Source: Vandiemenella viatica (taxonomy: Eukaryota > Arthropoda > Insecta > Orthoptera > Morabidae). Taken from it: 64,000 nt of DNA. Below, piece after piece: positions 43,573 to 54,479 of the stretch (its first letter is position 1; each line of letters starts with the position of its first letter). The stretch spans positions 61,600,531 through 61,664,530 of the forward strand of contig CM061918.1 of assembly GCA_031002005.1 (NCBI GenBank), written 5' to 3'. The notes below the pieces were generated by a model. The model saw only the letters and a list, made by a program, of their open reading frames with translations. It did not search any database and was not told the DNA's origin. Both the position numbers and the translations under genes were made by a program.

Positions 43573-44500
43573 CGAGGGTGGTCTGAAAAGTTTGCGACCT
43601 AACAAAGATACAAGAAATTTTTTCTGATTTTTTAATTTTTTTATTTTTCAATATAGTCTCCTTGTAACTCTACACACTTCTCCCATCTGTGTAACCCGTC
43701 AAAATAGTACTCGGCGTTTTTCTCTGCAAAATAATTGTTTACGAAGGTGATTGCCTCTTCATTTGATGAAAATCTCTGTCCTCCGAGTGCAATTTTTAGA
43801 TGAGGGAACAAAAAGAAGTCGCTTGGGGCTAGATCTGGTGAGTAAGGTGGATGGTCAAGCAGTTCAAACCATAAATCGTGAATTTTTCGCCATGAGAACC
43901 GCTGAGACGGTGCGTTGTCTTGGTGAAACAGGATTTTCTGCAAATCTGGCCATTTTTCCGCAAGTTCTGCCTTCAGCTTGTCAAGTAATGATGCGTAGTA
44001 TGCTCCTGTAATGGTTTTTCCTTTCTGAAGGTAATCGATTAAAATAACTCCATGACTATCCCAAAAACAGTCGCCAGAACTTTCCCAGCCGAAAAAACAG
44101 TTTTTGCTTCTTTTTTTTTTTTGGAGCCGGTTCGCCTTTTGCAGTCCACTGTTTGGACTGTATTTTTGTTTCAGGCGTATAATGGTGTATCCAAGTTTCA
44201 TCTACAGTAATTAATCGGCACCAAAACTAGGATTTATTGCGCCTAAACGGCGCCAACAGAGCGTTGGAAATGTTCATTCGAACACGTTTTTGGTCTAATG
44301 TGAGCAAACACGGCACCCAATGCGTGGACAGCTTTCTCATACCTAAATGTTGATTTAATATGTAATGAACACATTCTTTTGAAATGTTCATAACCTCTTC
44401 TAACTCTCTCACTTTAATTTGGCAGTTGTCTAGCACCAATTGGTGAACTTTGGGGATGTTTTCGTCGGTAGTTGCAGTTTTTTGATGTCTACCTCAAACT
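43573..44500 (-). mobile_element. mariner element, 5'-truncated (second subfamily)
   Basis: The outer end at 43573 (CGAGGGTGGTCTGAAAAGTT) follows a TA and looks like a mariner terminal repeat; the other end is missing at about 44500. It lies in antisense orientation in an intron of gene B. Confidence 0.82.
43641..44500 (-). pseudogene. mariner transposase lacking its N-terminus
   Basis: Minus strand: HTH remnant 'VRELEEVMNISKECVHYILN' and 'WVPCLLTLDQKRVRMNIS' (44430-44260); then 'CRLITVDETWIHHYTPETK' with the first catalytic Asp; 'VILIDYLQKGKTITGAYY'; 'LFHQDNAPSQ' with the second Asp; 'PPYSPDLAPSDFFLFPHLK' with the third Asp (DD34D type); ending 'WEKCVELQGDYIEK'. All three acidic residues survive, but there is a stop after 'FRRNKS' (about 44227), a frame change near 44140-44200 and no N-terminal DNA-binding region. 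Confidence 0.9.
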
Positions 44501-44830
44501 GACATGGCCTATCCTACAGGACATTGTTTTCCTACAAAAATACAATGTTTGAATGCCTTTCGAGGGAAACTTCCCTGTCTTTTCATGGAAAAGATCATGT
44601 GACCTGTCTCAGCCAGTAACAGTCTCAGCTCTAACTGGATTCAAACTGGAATTTCCTTGGATCTCAAACTTTATCTGTAGAGCAAATTTGAATCTTGCCA
44701 CAATCTTTTTTTAGTGTTTGTGTAATTCAGTCCATAAAACAAAATAGAATTATTGTTAGATCATAAAAGTCAAGAATCGAATACCAAATTTATTACATGC
44801 TCTTTTGATTCACTATCTTTTTTTCTCTAG

Positions 44831-45004
44831 GTTCCCCTACCAGGTATCACTGCACCGTTTGTGACCGCAAATTTAAGTCTAGATCAACAGTTATTTACCA
44901 CTCCTTCTGTGGTTCAGATAAGAAGAAACCACATACATGTGAGCTCTGTAATAAAGGATTCATCTCAAAGCAGCACCTCCTCTATCACATACGTGATCAT
45001 ATGG
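44831..45004 (+). CDS. gene B exon: zinc fingers 1 (CCHC variant) and 2
   Basis: Acceptor TTTCTCTAG, donor CATATGG|GTAAGA; phase 1 at both ends, 174 bp. Finger 1, YHCTVCDRKFKSRSTVIYH, continues to SFC: it has CxxC and the first His but ends His-x2-Cys rather than His-x3-His. Finger 2, HTCELCNKGFISKQHLLYH, is canonical (C-x2-C-x12-H-x3-H). The linker between them is unusually short and charged (GSDKKKP). C2H2 fingers read DNA bases in the nucleus, three per finger; the variant first finger may be structural or protein-binding. Confidence 0.9.
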
Positions 45005-45302
45005 GTAAGAAACATTATTATATTATTTAAGGAAAAAGTTGCAACTGAAATTAGTAACTCCAAACTTTCCGGTACTTGCAGGAAAATAAAATTAAAAAAA
45101 TAAATCAATACTATCTTTTACATTCTGTAGGTATACACATCTAAAGCATACTGTGTAAAAGGACAGGATGTCAGTCTAAAATAAAAATTGACACATGTTT
45201 GAAATATAGAAATAATAAAATATTTGTCTGCAAAAATTATAAAATTGTTAACACCAATAGGAAATGTTATATCCATAAGATATTCATGCTAAATTTATTA
45301 TA
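45005..45302. other. intron, no feature seen
   Basis: AT-rich intron up to the mariner insertion. Confidence 0.5.
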
Positions 45303-46601
45303 CGAGGGGGGATCAAATATAAACGGGATTGTTGTTCCTGAAAATCAACAATTGGCAGTACTGACCCAGCGCTTCTGCTATGCTTAGGCGGGACCATTAG
45401 GAGTGGGGAGAGCGTGCTGTTAGATATTTCCCGCCGTTTAGTCAGTAACGCTAACGATGTCGGAGCAACAGGTGCACCCCTCCACTGCGCAACGCATTAT
45501 TGTAAAATTTCTTGCTCTTGAAGGAGTTACAGCGGCGGAAATTTGCCAGAGATTGACTGCACAGTTCGGTGATCAAACATTGTCAAGGATGCGTGTGTTT
45601 TTCTGGCATAAAAAGTTCAAGGAAGGACGAGAACGTGTGGAAAATCAGCAACACGATCGCCGTCCCCGGACCAGCGTTACAGACGAAAACATTCGTGCGG
45701 TTAAAGAGATTATTGACGCCGATCGACGGGCGAGAGTATCAGAAATTGCAGAACAAGTCGGAATCAGTTATGGGAGATGTCAAGCAATCATCACAAAACA
45801 CCTACAGCTCCGAAAAGTGTGTTCCAGATGGGTCCCTCACCTTTTGACCGAAAATCTGAAGTTGAGACGTTTGGAAGTCTGTCAGAGGCTTACAGCAAGG
45901 TTTGTGGAAGAAGGTGATGCATTTTTGAGTCGGATCGTCACCTGCGATAAAACATGGGTTCACCACTACACTCCAGAATCCAAAGAAGCCAGTAAGGAGT
46001 GGCGGAGGAAAGGGGAGGCAGCACCAGCGAAAGCCAAGACTCGACTGTCAGCTGGTAAGGTTCTTTCAACCGTTTTTTTCGATCAGCGAGGCATTTTGCT
46101 GATTGATTTTTTGCATGAGCGACGCACAATCAATGCTGTTTCCTACTGCGAGTTGTTGAACAAGGCGAGAGTTGCATATGGCCGCAAAAGAAGAGACCAA
46201 CCGATTCGATAGGTCATTCTCCTCCACGACAATGCGCGACCCCGTACTGCATCTCTAACTGTCTCTAAACTACAGGAAATGCACTGGACTACACTTGATC
46301 ACCCTCTTTACAGTCCGGACTTATTGCCCTGCGATTTCCATTTGTTTGGACCTCTTAAAGATGCTCTAGGAGGGCAACGATTCGAAGATGACGAGAGTGT
46401 TGAAGACTTCGTGCGCAACTGGCTGCTGACACGACCATGTTCTTTTTATGATGAGGGCATCAAAAAGCCGCCCATACGCTGGGAAAAATGTAATTCCAAA
46501 GCAGGAAACTATGTGGAAAAATAAATTGTAATTACCTTGTGTTTTTCAATAAATGAATTTAAATAAAAAATAAAATCCCGTTTATATTTGATCCCCCCTC
46601 G
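45303..46601 (+). mobile_element. full-length mariner element
   Basis: Terminal inverted repeats are identical over at least 24 bp (CGAGGGGGGATCAAATATAA onward at 45303; mirrored at 46601) and TA flanks both ends (45301-45302, 46602-46603). The length of 1299 bp is normal for mariner. It sits in sense orientation in an intron of gene B. The perfect repeats imply a recent insertion. Confidence 0.95.
45457..46524 (+). pseudogene. mariner transposase with a single in-frame stop
   Basis: 355 codons from ATG 45457 to TAA 46524, interrupted only by TAG at 46210-46212 in what should read RDQPIR-K-VILLHDNA. Order: paired helix-turn-helix region ('LALEGVTAAEICQRL', 'VSEIAEQVGISYGRCQAI'), WVPHLLT linker block, 'IVTCDKTWVHHYTPESK' (first catalytic Asp; the usual T-G-D-E-T-W is changed to T-C-D-K-T-W), 'VILLHDNARPRTA' (second Asp), 'HPLYSPDLLPCDFHLFG' (third Asp, DD34D spacing). 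It ends 'WEKCNSKAGNYVEK'. The stop plus the altered first motif indicate inactivity, but the frame is otherwise complete. Confidence 0.95.
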
Positions 46602-46603
46602 TA

Positions 46604-46757
46604 AATATGGCAGTAAAAACTCTACCTGTCTTGTTTGTTACTTTTTTATGTATTAAATTTGATGTTTGATTATCTTAGTTTTATGTTTTTCCCTATTAAA
46701 TTAACCAGATTTTTTTTTTAACGAGTCTTTTAAAAGTTTCCATTTCCAATTTTTATG

Positions 46758-46788
<31 letters not shown>

Positions 46789-46790
46789 GA
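46604..46790. repeat. (TA)n microsatellite at 46757-46789
   Basis: Alternating AT at 46757-46789; the rest of the interval is AT-rich intron. Confidence 0.8.
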
Positions 46791-47011
46791 CGGCTGTCAC
46801 TGTGCGCACATCTGACTCCGCCTGGTGTCTCACTTCTTACTTCCACACGAATAAGATTTTTCCAAAATATTGCGCTTTTTTGTGTTTGTTTTTATGTGTT
46901 CATCGTCCCAGCCACCTTCATCTGTGGTAAGTTTTGGGTCATATATCCCTATTCATCCTTAGTTTGATTGCCTTAAAATGTTTTCCTGCTCTACACTCAC
47001 AAAAGTTGAAG

Positions 47012-47136
47012 GTGAGCTGGTAAATGAGATGGGTGGTTGTACAAGTGGCATGACCTAGCAACCCTACTACTGGTGAAACCTACCCCTTAATAGGCCATGC
47101 CACTTGTACAACCACCCATCTCATTTACCAGCTCAC
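47012..47136. repeat. perfect 41-bp inverted repeat at the truncated end of PLE copy 4
   Basis: Arms 47012-47052 and 47096-47136 are exact reverse complements (41 of 41) around a 43-nt spacer. The right arm is coding sequence for the start of the endonuclease (THLIYQLT), so the left arm is a flipped duplicate. Confidence 0.97.
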
Positions 47137-47402
47137 TTGCCTCCACTGTCCAAGTTCCTACATTGGCCTGACCTCAAACTCATTATCCATCAGAATGAAT
47201 GGCCACAGACAAACAGTTTACTTCCAAAACCTGTACCTCGCTGTTGCTCACCATGCCAGTACTCACAACACCAGCGACCTTAATAACTGCTTCACAGTAA
47301 GAGCCATTAGAGTACTTCCAGACACTACCTCCCAATCTGAACTCCGCAGGCGGGAATTGGCTTATCAATACATCCTGCAGACTAAGACATCTCCCAGGCC
47401 TT
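47092..47402 (+). pseudogene. PLE GIY-YIG endonuclease remnant
   Basis: Open frame 'THLIYQLTCLHCPSSYIGLT' (Cys motif plus YIG), 'LSIRMNGHRQTVY' (catalytic Arg region), 'CFTVRAIRVLP' and 'SQSELRRRELAYQYILQT', ending near the usual GLNxR terminus. The reverse transcriptase is absent. Confidence 0.85.
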
Positions 47403-47805
47403 AATTTCCGTTAATATCTTCCATCCTCACCCCTATACACCAATCACTGGCCAGCACTATAGTTTCATATATTTTTCAAAATTTTTCAATTATATATTTA
47501 TTTATATTTTTTATTACTATTATTATTTTTCAACCATTTTAATCTTTCTTATACTTGCGGTTATATTATCGTTGCTCCCCCCACAACCTCCAATGGTCTA
47601 TTGCGTTCTATGAGTGGCTGTGTCAAACGCAAGTCTTGTGCAAGCCTAGCCACCTCCCTCTGTTAACTTGAAAAAGGGGTTTTCACCCGAAAAATTGTTT
47701 TTTCTTTGTTTGTGTGTTGTTTTGTGTTGCTGCTGCCCTTCTCCCTTCAACTTTGGTGAGTATTGGGTGTATTTTCCCTTTCTTTTCCGTTTATATATAG
47801 ATAGA

Positions 47806-48273
47806 TATATGGTCCTCTATTTTCTAAGTAATATTTTCTTTATACCACTGCAGGAGTGTTCCTCGTTTTTAATGTTGGTAAGATTTAAATTTTCAACTGT
47901 TTTCAGAAATTGCATTTCTGTATAGAAAACAACAAAAGTACTAAACTGAATACACAGTTTAATTACCACATACATTATCTGAATGCTGAAGCTGAGAATC
48001 TTGTTTAACTTTCAGTCAAATTTAAGGGTAATTGGAGTTGTTGAGACAGCTAACATCAGGTATTCAATTTTGGATGAAAACCGTGTTAATCACATGATCT
48101 CAATTCAGTTAGATTTTTAAAATTTTCATTGAAAGTATTGTTGTATGCTACTACCAAATGGGCCAACGTCTGATAAAGATTCTCTCTCTGGCTTCGGCAC
48201 TTTGATAAATGTTGCCTTTATTTATTTTATTCTTTATTAACAAATGCTTGATTAACATGTAGCTAATTTGCAG
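47806..48273. other. intron, no feature seen
   Basis: AT-rich intron ending in acceptor GCTAATTTGCAG. Confidence 0.5.
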
Positions 48274-48357
48274 GTGACAAACCTTTTGTATGTGATGTTT
48301 GCGGCAAGGGGTTTAAACAACGTGTTAAGCTGAACCGGCATTCTGTGATCCACACAG
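48274..48357 (+). CDS. gene B exon: zinc finger 3
   Basis: An 84-bp exon, phase 1 at both ends, encoding exactly one finger: [19 protein letters not shown] then NRHSVIHTG, with C-x2-C-x12-H-x3-H and the canonical TGxKP-type linker split by the introns at its Gly codon. Acceptor TTTGCAG, donor CACACAG|GTAGGG. A one-finger, in-frame cassette. Confidence 0.93.
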
Positions 48358-48450
48358 GTAGGGCTATTATCATTAGTTATATTTTGCCATTATTGCTGAA
48401 AATTGTTTTCTGCATAAAAAAAAATTAAATAGATTTCCATTTGCTGTACA

Positions 48451-48772
48451 GCTTAAAATTATTATAAACACTTTAGACAATGTATTTTGTTTAATTTTAA
48501 TTCCTGAAATGCAAATCTCTTTTATCAAATCAATGATTTATCATTTTTGGTTGTTTCTCAACCTTGAGTTAGTTGCCTGTAGCCATTTAATAAATTACAT
48601 TCATATAATTTGCTTAAAATTATTATAAACACTTTAGACAATGTATTTTGTTTAATTTTAATTCCTGAAATGCAAATCTCTTTTATGAAATCAATGATTT
48701 ATCATTTTTGGTTGTTTCTCAACCTTGAGTTAGTTGCCTGTAGCCATTTAATAAATTACATTCATATAATTT
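48451..48772. repeat. 161-bp tandem duplication in intron
   Basis: Unit 48451-48611 is repeated at 48612-48772, with one substitution seen (CTTTTATCAAATC versus CTTTTATGAAATC). Non-coding AT-rich sequence. Confidence 0.95.
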
Positions 48773-48829
48773 GCTTGATTTAGAAAATATAGTTTCTTAA
48801 ACAAATATTTCCATGATTTCTCACGCTTC

Positions 48830-48930
48830 TGTGGCTGTTTTGTTAATGATTACAAAGGCTGTAAAATGGCAGACGAAAACTTAGATTATCAAATAAACAA
48901 CACAGCATACCATGAAAATCTAGATCGAAT
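48830..48930 (+). repeat. short PLE terminal-repeat end (family of copy 2)
   Basis: AGGCTGTAAAATGGCAGACG, AAACTTAGATTATCAAATAA and GCATACCATGAAAATCTAG follow the order of the repeat end at 10040-10110. Confidence 0.6.
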
Positions 48931-48944
48931 ATTTTCTTGGTGAA

Positions 48945-49060
48945 TTAATTTTAATTGCAATGGAACACATGTACAGTGGCAATTTCCCCAAACCAACTTT
49001 TGCTTGGCTTATTAATTTTTTCCTTAAATTTTTTAATGTAGTTTACCTAACCATCTGCTT
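48945..49060 (-). mobile_element. CR1/L2-like LINE 3' terminus
   Basis: TTTTAATTGCAATGGAACAC and GTGGCAATTTCCCC match the 3' end of the 26521 and 33332 copies; coding sequence is absent here. Confidence 0.65.
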
Positions 49061-49849
49061 TTTCCCTTTACCAGTTTTACACTGTTTCAGCCCCTTTAAT
49101 CCAAACCCTCACTCGCATTACATCAGGCAGTAACTGTTCTGTACTGTCAGTCGAACAGCCAGGGAAGCGGCTATTAGCATGTTGCCTCAGCAAAAGTTTT
49201 TTTCCTTAAAGTCAGCAAAGATACAGCTAACATGCAGATAACGTAAACCAACAGGTGGGGGCATGGTATTAGAACATATTCATAATTATTACATACTGAT
49301 TAAGAGCCAGTAGGCTCGGAGACTAGATTTTACTTATTGCTGAACTAACTTTGCTGCACTGCATGTTAGCCATATTAAACAGAATGGAATAATCCAGAAA
49401 CATGTTCAAGAACATTGACAATGTGTGAAACTGGAAGGAATATGTCATTTGCTAATTTATCTGATCACAATATAATAATTGCAATAACTAATTAATCTGG
49501 TACTAAAATAATTTGAAATGATTGCAAAAATTACTAGAAGCTTGTTAAAAGTAATTGAGATAAACAATTGAAGTGAAGTGCTCTTGCATTCTATAGGTGT
49601 CCCTTAATAAGTATTAAAATTAATTCAGTGTTACTTAGGTAGGCCAAAAAGGTGTCTGTATTATTGCACAGTTTACAACAAAGGCATGTCAAAGGGTTAC
49701 CATTCCATTCTTTGGTTGAAAAATTGATATTTTTATTCATCTACATAAAAAAGAAAGAGGAAGTGAACACATAACTTGCCAAAGCTTAAGAGGAGGGGAC
49801 TCAGAATGCCAAAAAAAAAAAAAAAAAATTATGAACACAGTATGTATTT
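49061..49849. other. intron, no supported feature
   Basis: Unassigned sequence; poly-A at 49811-49828. It may be an insertion separating the LINE tail from the LINE body that starts at 49850. Confidence 0.35.
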
Positions 49850-51110
49850 CAGATCACATTCTTATCAATATATTTATATTAAATTTAGCTTTTTTGGTAA
49901 ATTATTCTTCACTTTAAGTTTTTCCAATCCCTAACACTATTACCTACGAAAAAAAATTCTCACACCCTTATGCCTGAAATCATGTGCCATCTTGTGGTCA
50001 TGGTCATCTTTTCCCTTCCATGTAACACTCTTAATTCTTCCATGAATATCTTTCCACACATCATCACCAGTATATGCTCATACATTCCCACCAATCTCTG
50101 CACCAATTTCTTCCAATAATTTCCATTCTAGTTTCCTCAACATATGAGTTTTTAATTGTATTCTGCAGTAATTTCCAGAGGCAAATGTTGAAGCCCTTCT
50201 TTCCCCCCCCCTCCCCCCCACTAATTCCTGTATTTGATACTTAAAATATTTGTTCTATACTACACAACCATATTCAAGCAATGGTCTGACCTATGTTTTG
50301 TTACCCAGTTCCATGACTCCTCTGATCCAGTCTCTCATCATTCTCTCCAATAAATGAAGGATTTTGAAACCTTTTCTACCACCTGCCCAATGTGTCCTGC
50401 CCAGTTGAGTTTATTTTCTTATGTTATTCCACGATATTTACATTTCAAGTCTTCATCGATAATCCTTTATGCACCCTGTAATCATAATTAACCTTTAAGT
50501 TTTTATCTGTGTACTTAATAAGCTGACTCTGTTTTGCATTAACTTCATCCCACATTGACCTTTCCAGCTAGGTTCCCAAATCACTCCAGGCGAATGCTGG
50601 AATGCTTCATTCAAAAGGCCATGGTCAAATTCCTTCCTGTTCCTTGTCCCCAGTCCCATCCCACCTCTACTGAACTTGACGTCAATGAAGCATAAAGTCA
50701 TAAAAAAAAACAGCTATATATCTTGTCTAGGTCACCCTGCAGCTGTTCATTTTCTTCTGTTTTGATCCTATTGTATTACATTATGTCATCCTCAAACAAT
50801 TTAACTACTGAATGTAAACCATTAACACAATCATTCATCCAAATAATTAATAGCAATGGTCCCAATACACTATTGCACTTCACTTCCACTTCTTTTGATA
50901 TTGCATTTCATACCCTAACTCTTTGCCTTCTATCATTTAATAATTCTTCCCAGCAAATCACTTTGTCATCCACTCTAATGGTTTTCGCCTTATTTACCTC
51001 CATTGTATGGTTCCCTCTGTCAGATGCTTTAGAAATATCTAGTGCTACACTATCAATTGGTCCTCCCTTGTATGTTAGAATTTTGCCATTTCACTATGTG
51101 CTAATTGTAA
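49850..51110 (-). mobile_element. decayed CR1/L2-like LINE, interrupted by a SINE
   Basis: Minus strand corresponds to positions about 34190-35250 of the 33332 copy: 'CTTGCAAGGGAGG'-type RT region near 51060, the QGS and FADD regions near 50800-50900 (TATGTCATCCTCAAACAATT on plus) and the 'VWDP...RAARF' region near 50200. Many stops. A poly-C tract occurs at 50203-50219. The SINE at 50573-50715 splits it. Confidence 0.75.
50573..50715 (+). mobile_element. tRNA-derived SINE (family 1), 5'-truncated, inside LINE
   Basis: Matches the family core and tail: TTCCCAAATCACTCCAGGCG, AAAAGGCCATGGTCAAATTC, CCCACCTCTACTGAACTTGA, ATGAAGCATAAAGTC and an A-run. LINE sequence continues on both sides, so the SINE is the younger insertion. 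Confidence 0.8.
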
Positions 51111-52428
51111 TCTAACTTGTGTTTTTTAATTTGTCTTTCATTGTCATCTTGTTTAAAATATGGCCTGTAAGCTGCAGTTTATTATTAATTTTCCATACTG
51201 CTCTAAGACAATGGTTCTGAATGGTTGCATTGAGAGAGATTTTACCTGCAAAAATATTGATAGCAAAAGTAAATTGATGGATTTTGTATACCATTACTTT
51301 TATTGATAACTTTTAGTTTCTCCTTAACTCTCACTTAGAGCACATTATTTTCTTCTGCTAATGAAATTTCAAATATGATTATTCTATTATTGCTAATTTT
51401 TTCCAAGTTTATTTTATCATCCTTTCATCTGTGATAAATGATGGGCCATTTTTCTTTTCTTCTTTGAGTTTTATAGCCATTACCTTTTTTCACTAATCCT
51501 ATCCCATATGATGTTAAAGTGATGTGGTTATATTAAATATAATCCCTATAAAGTCAGCAAATATTCACTAAGGTTCCCTATCACTTTCCCTCTCTTCAGC
51601 ACAGATATGTATGTGGGCTTCATTCAGAGTTCTTATCATCAAAACCATTCTTGATGTAAGCATGAGAAGACTTAGCTTATATTTCAGTGACTACCTGCAG
51701 CAGTCCCACGGTTGGGATATCATAATATAGTCTATAAACCACATTTCTAGCACCATAATCAAAGCCCACCATCCTCTTCTCTCTACAATGTAATAGTGAT
51801 AAATCCATCACACTATGGTATTGTGTACACTATTGCAACTATTTCAACTGATAGCCAGTCTCTTCTTTTTTCACTTTAAGCAATATAAGGTGGAATAATC
51901 AAAATTTATTATTACTTTTTAGATATGTAGTCAAATAAATTTCTCTCAATTTCAGAATACTATGTCATGTGAAAATTTGATACTACTAGCATCACTGATA
52001 GAGTAACATGTCCCAAATCGAAAGATATAAAGTGCTCATGCAGGAGTTGTTTCAAAGACTGCGCACTCAGGGAAATAGTTAATTTGCCTGAAATTCTTAT
52101 AGACATGTCTGTAATCATAGACCTGCCTGAATCCATATTTTATTTGTTGTTATTATTTTTTGTGATATGCAATAAAGAACAGTTTGAATAGAGTGTAGTT
52201 TAATCTTTAAAAATATTAAGCTGATTTCCTGGAGTTTTGCTTTGTAATATCTTGTGGTTCAGCTGTGACGAATGATTTCAAGTTGTTTCTACAGTTTTAG
52301 TACCACGATGCAATGTATACAGTATATTAACACCATTGTTCAGTGATAAAAATCTGTTACTACTAATACCTCTCCATATTGTTTGATAAGCAGGTATTGA
52401 TAATGATTTTGTATTATTGTTGTCACAG
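51111..52428. other. intron, no supported feature
   Basis: AT-rich intron of gene B up to acceptor GTTGTCACAG. Confidence 0.45.
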
Positions 52429-52599
52429 GAAAACGCAAGCATGAATGTGACATTTGTGGTAAGCGTTTCATTGAGCTGTCGGGACTTAGAAAGCACAGGC
52501 GACTGCACACAGGAGAATTGCCCTTCAAATGCAAAGACTGTGGCAAAGCCTTCAATGAGAGTTCCAACTACCAGAAACATGTTCGCAGCCTACACAAAG
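52429..52599 (+). CDS. gene B exon: zinc fingers 4 and 5
   Basis: 171 bp, phase 1 on both sides. Finger 4: HECDICGKRFIELSGLRKH with RRLH; finger 5: FKCKDCGKAFNESSNYQKH with VRSLH (His-x4-His). They are joined by a near-consensus linker TGELP. Acceptor TGTCACAG, donor CACAAAG|GTCTGT. An antiparallel open frame on the other strand is a shadow of this exon. Confidence 0.93.
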
Positions 52600-54479
52600 G
52601 TCTGTAGGACTCCCTTTTTAATAAACATCTTCTCAATTGCTTGCAATGTGTTTGCATATATAAAATCTCAATCATCCAATAGCCATAAAATAAACCTTAA
52701 ATCACATCCTGAAATTTACTCGTCTTAATACAGATTTATTATTTTACTACATTTTATTTGTGCACTTTCTTGAAAACCAATTGTAAACAATACTTGAAGT
52801 CAGTTTTTCACACACTTTCCAGGTTCAGTGTGAGATATTTTGGCCAGCTCTTTGAAAGTGTATTTTTTTCTGATTTGCTTTAACTGGGGTCCAACTTATT
52901 ACATTTCGTCTTAGTCATTTAATTCTGTGATAGTAAAATTTCTTTGCATTCCATGCAGATTACAACTTAGTGTAAGATTTCATTTGTTCCAGGAATTCCT
53001 CAAAATTTGTAATTTTGTATGGTGTATCAGGTTGTAAAGTGATGTTATTAGTTGTTGGTATTATGCTAAACTATTTAGAAAAGTGATTTCACTAAGTAAA
53101 ATTATGGTTCTATGGCATAAGGTAGCTACAGACAGGTAATGGAATGGTCACAGGGGCCTAATAAATTTCTCTTCTACCTGATGAGTGAAAGATGTACCTT
53201 GAGAGGGGGGGGGGGGAGGGTAGGTAGTGGCCCATTTTTCTTGTCTCTCATATGAAATCTGTGTTTTAAATGAAGGCATGTTAAATTTTGAAGCAGTAAG
53301 TAACAGTGCATTACCATTATCGACAAATTGGAGAGTAAGTGTTTCCACTTTTGCCAAGAGTTATTTAAACACAGTATTACTTTTTCTTGATTTTCTTGAA
53401 TTTGATTGATACCTAACTCTAGTATTTTTTTATTTTAAAAAAAAAAACTAGGAAAAGTCTAAACAAATTTGGAATTATAGCAGTTGAGGAACTGATTGCC
53501 ACAGAAACGCATTTACCATTGATCCTGAGGCTGTAGGGCAGGTACAGTTTTGTATAGAAGATGTAGCAGCTATGGAAATGGAGGCATTGTTGAAAGTTGC
53601 ACTGTTCAATGAGCATAGAGGTATGAGTGGAACTGCATAAAACTAACCAACCTCAGACATTAACTCCATGTCAATGGCTGGCACCACTTCAACAGAAAAC
53701 ATTCCTTACATTAGAACCTCAGAACCAGTGTTATCACACTCTCTGTCAACCCACTGAACTACTATACTTCCAACAATTCCCAGCTTGTCATATACAGATA
53801 ACAACCTTACCATCTATTCCACAATAATATTTGTCATGCAATCTCCCCTGCCTTGTCTAAACAAACAGAAATTCCCCACAACAACCCTGAACTCAGTGTT
53901 TCCTTGATCTGGTATCTGAAAACAGTACACTGAGACAGGACTATGAATTTCTCCTCTGATCCTGAAAAGGATTCTTCTCTCTAAAATATGATCTGCCCCT
54001 TGTAAAGTAGCTTTCAATAGACCCTCAGACCACAGAAGTACATAAATACAAAATCACCTTACCCATTAACCCAGTCGCCACTTTATTTCCCTGCAACAGA
54101 CCACTTTGGAAAACTTAAAACAGTGCGTTCATAATCTTCATGCCTCTGTCTGGGGGGGGGAGGGGGGGGGGAGTTTCCAAGCCAAGACACGTAGCTTCTT
54201 ATTCATATTATTAATCACAGTTAAAGCAAGGTACAGAACACGCAACAGCATGTGAATATTTATTTCTGTCATTTAACTATCTTTGTATGTAATTTTACGA
54301 TAGTCTGACAAGAGAAAACAATAAAAAATATCTTCTGGATCAAAAGGGAAAAAAGCAAAAGCTACATGGGGAGGGGTGTGGGGTGGAAGCAAATGCCACG
54401 TCGGGCTACTTGGGGGGGGAGGGTGCTCACAAGTAGCTAAAATGGAGATAAATGTTTTATGGACGTTCCCTAATCCAAA
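52600..54479. other. intron, no supported feature
   Basis: AT-rich intron with G-runs at 53204-53217 and 54151-54170 (poly-G/A simple sequence). Confidence 0.45.

Larger units (their letters stand above)
46795..47805 (+). mobile_element. Penelope-like element (copy 4), truncated, flanked by terminal repeats
   Basis: Left terminal repeat at 46795-46995, fold-back junction at 47012-47136, GIY-YIG remnant at 47092-47402, 3' UTR, and right terminal repeat at 47650-47805 with TTGAAAA, GGGG/CACCC and GAAA as a degraded hammerhead-like motif. Both terminal repeats are in the same orientation as the endonuclease. Confidence 0.78.

Noticed and set aside
52278..52580. Minus-strand open frames opposite the finger 4-5 exon
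   Set aside because: Antisense shadows of a well-supported zinc-finger exon.
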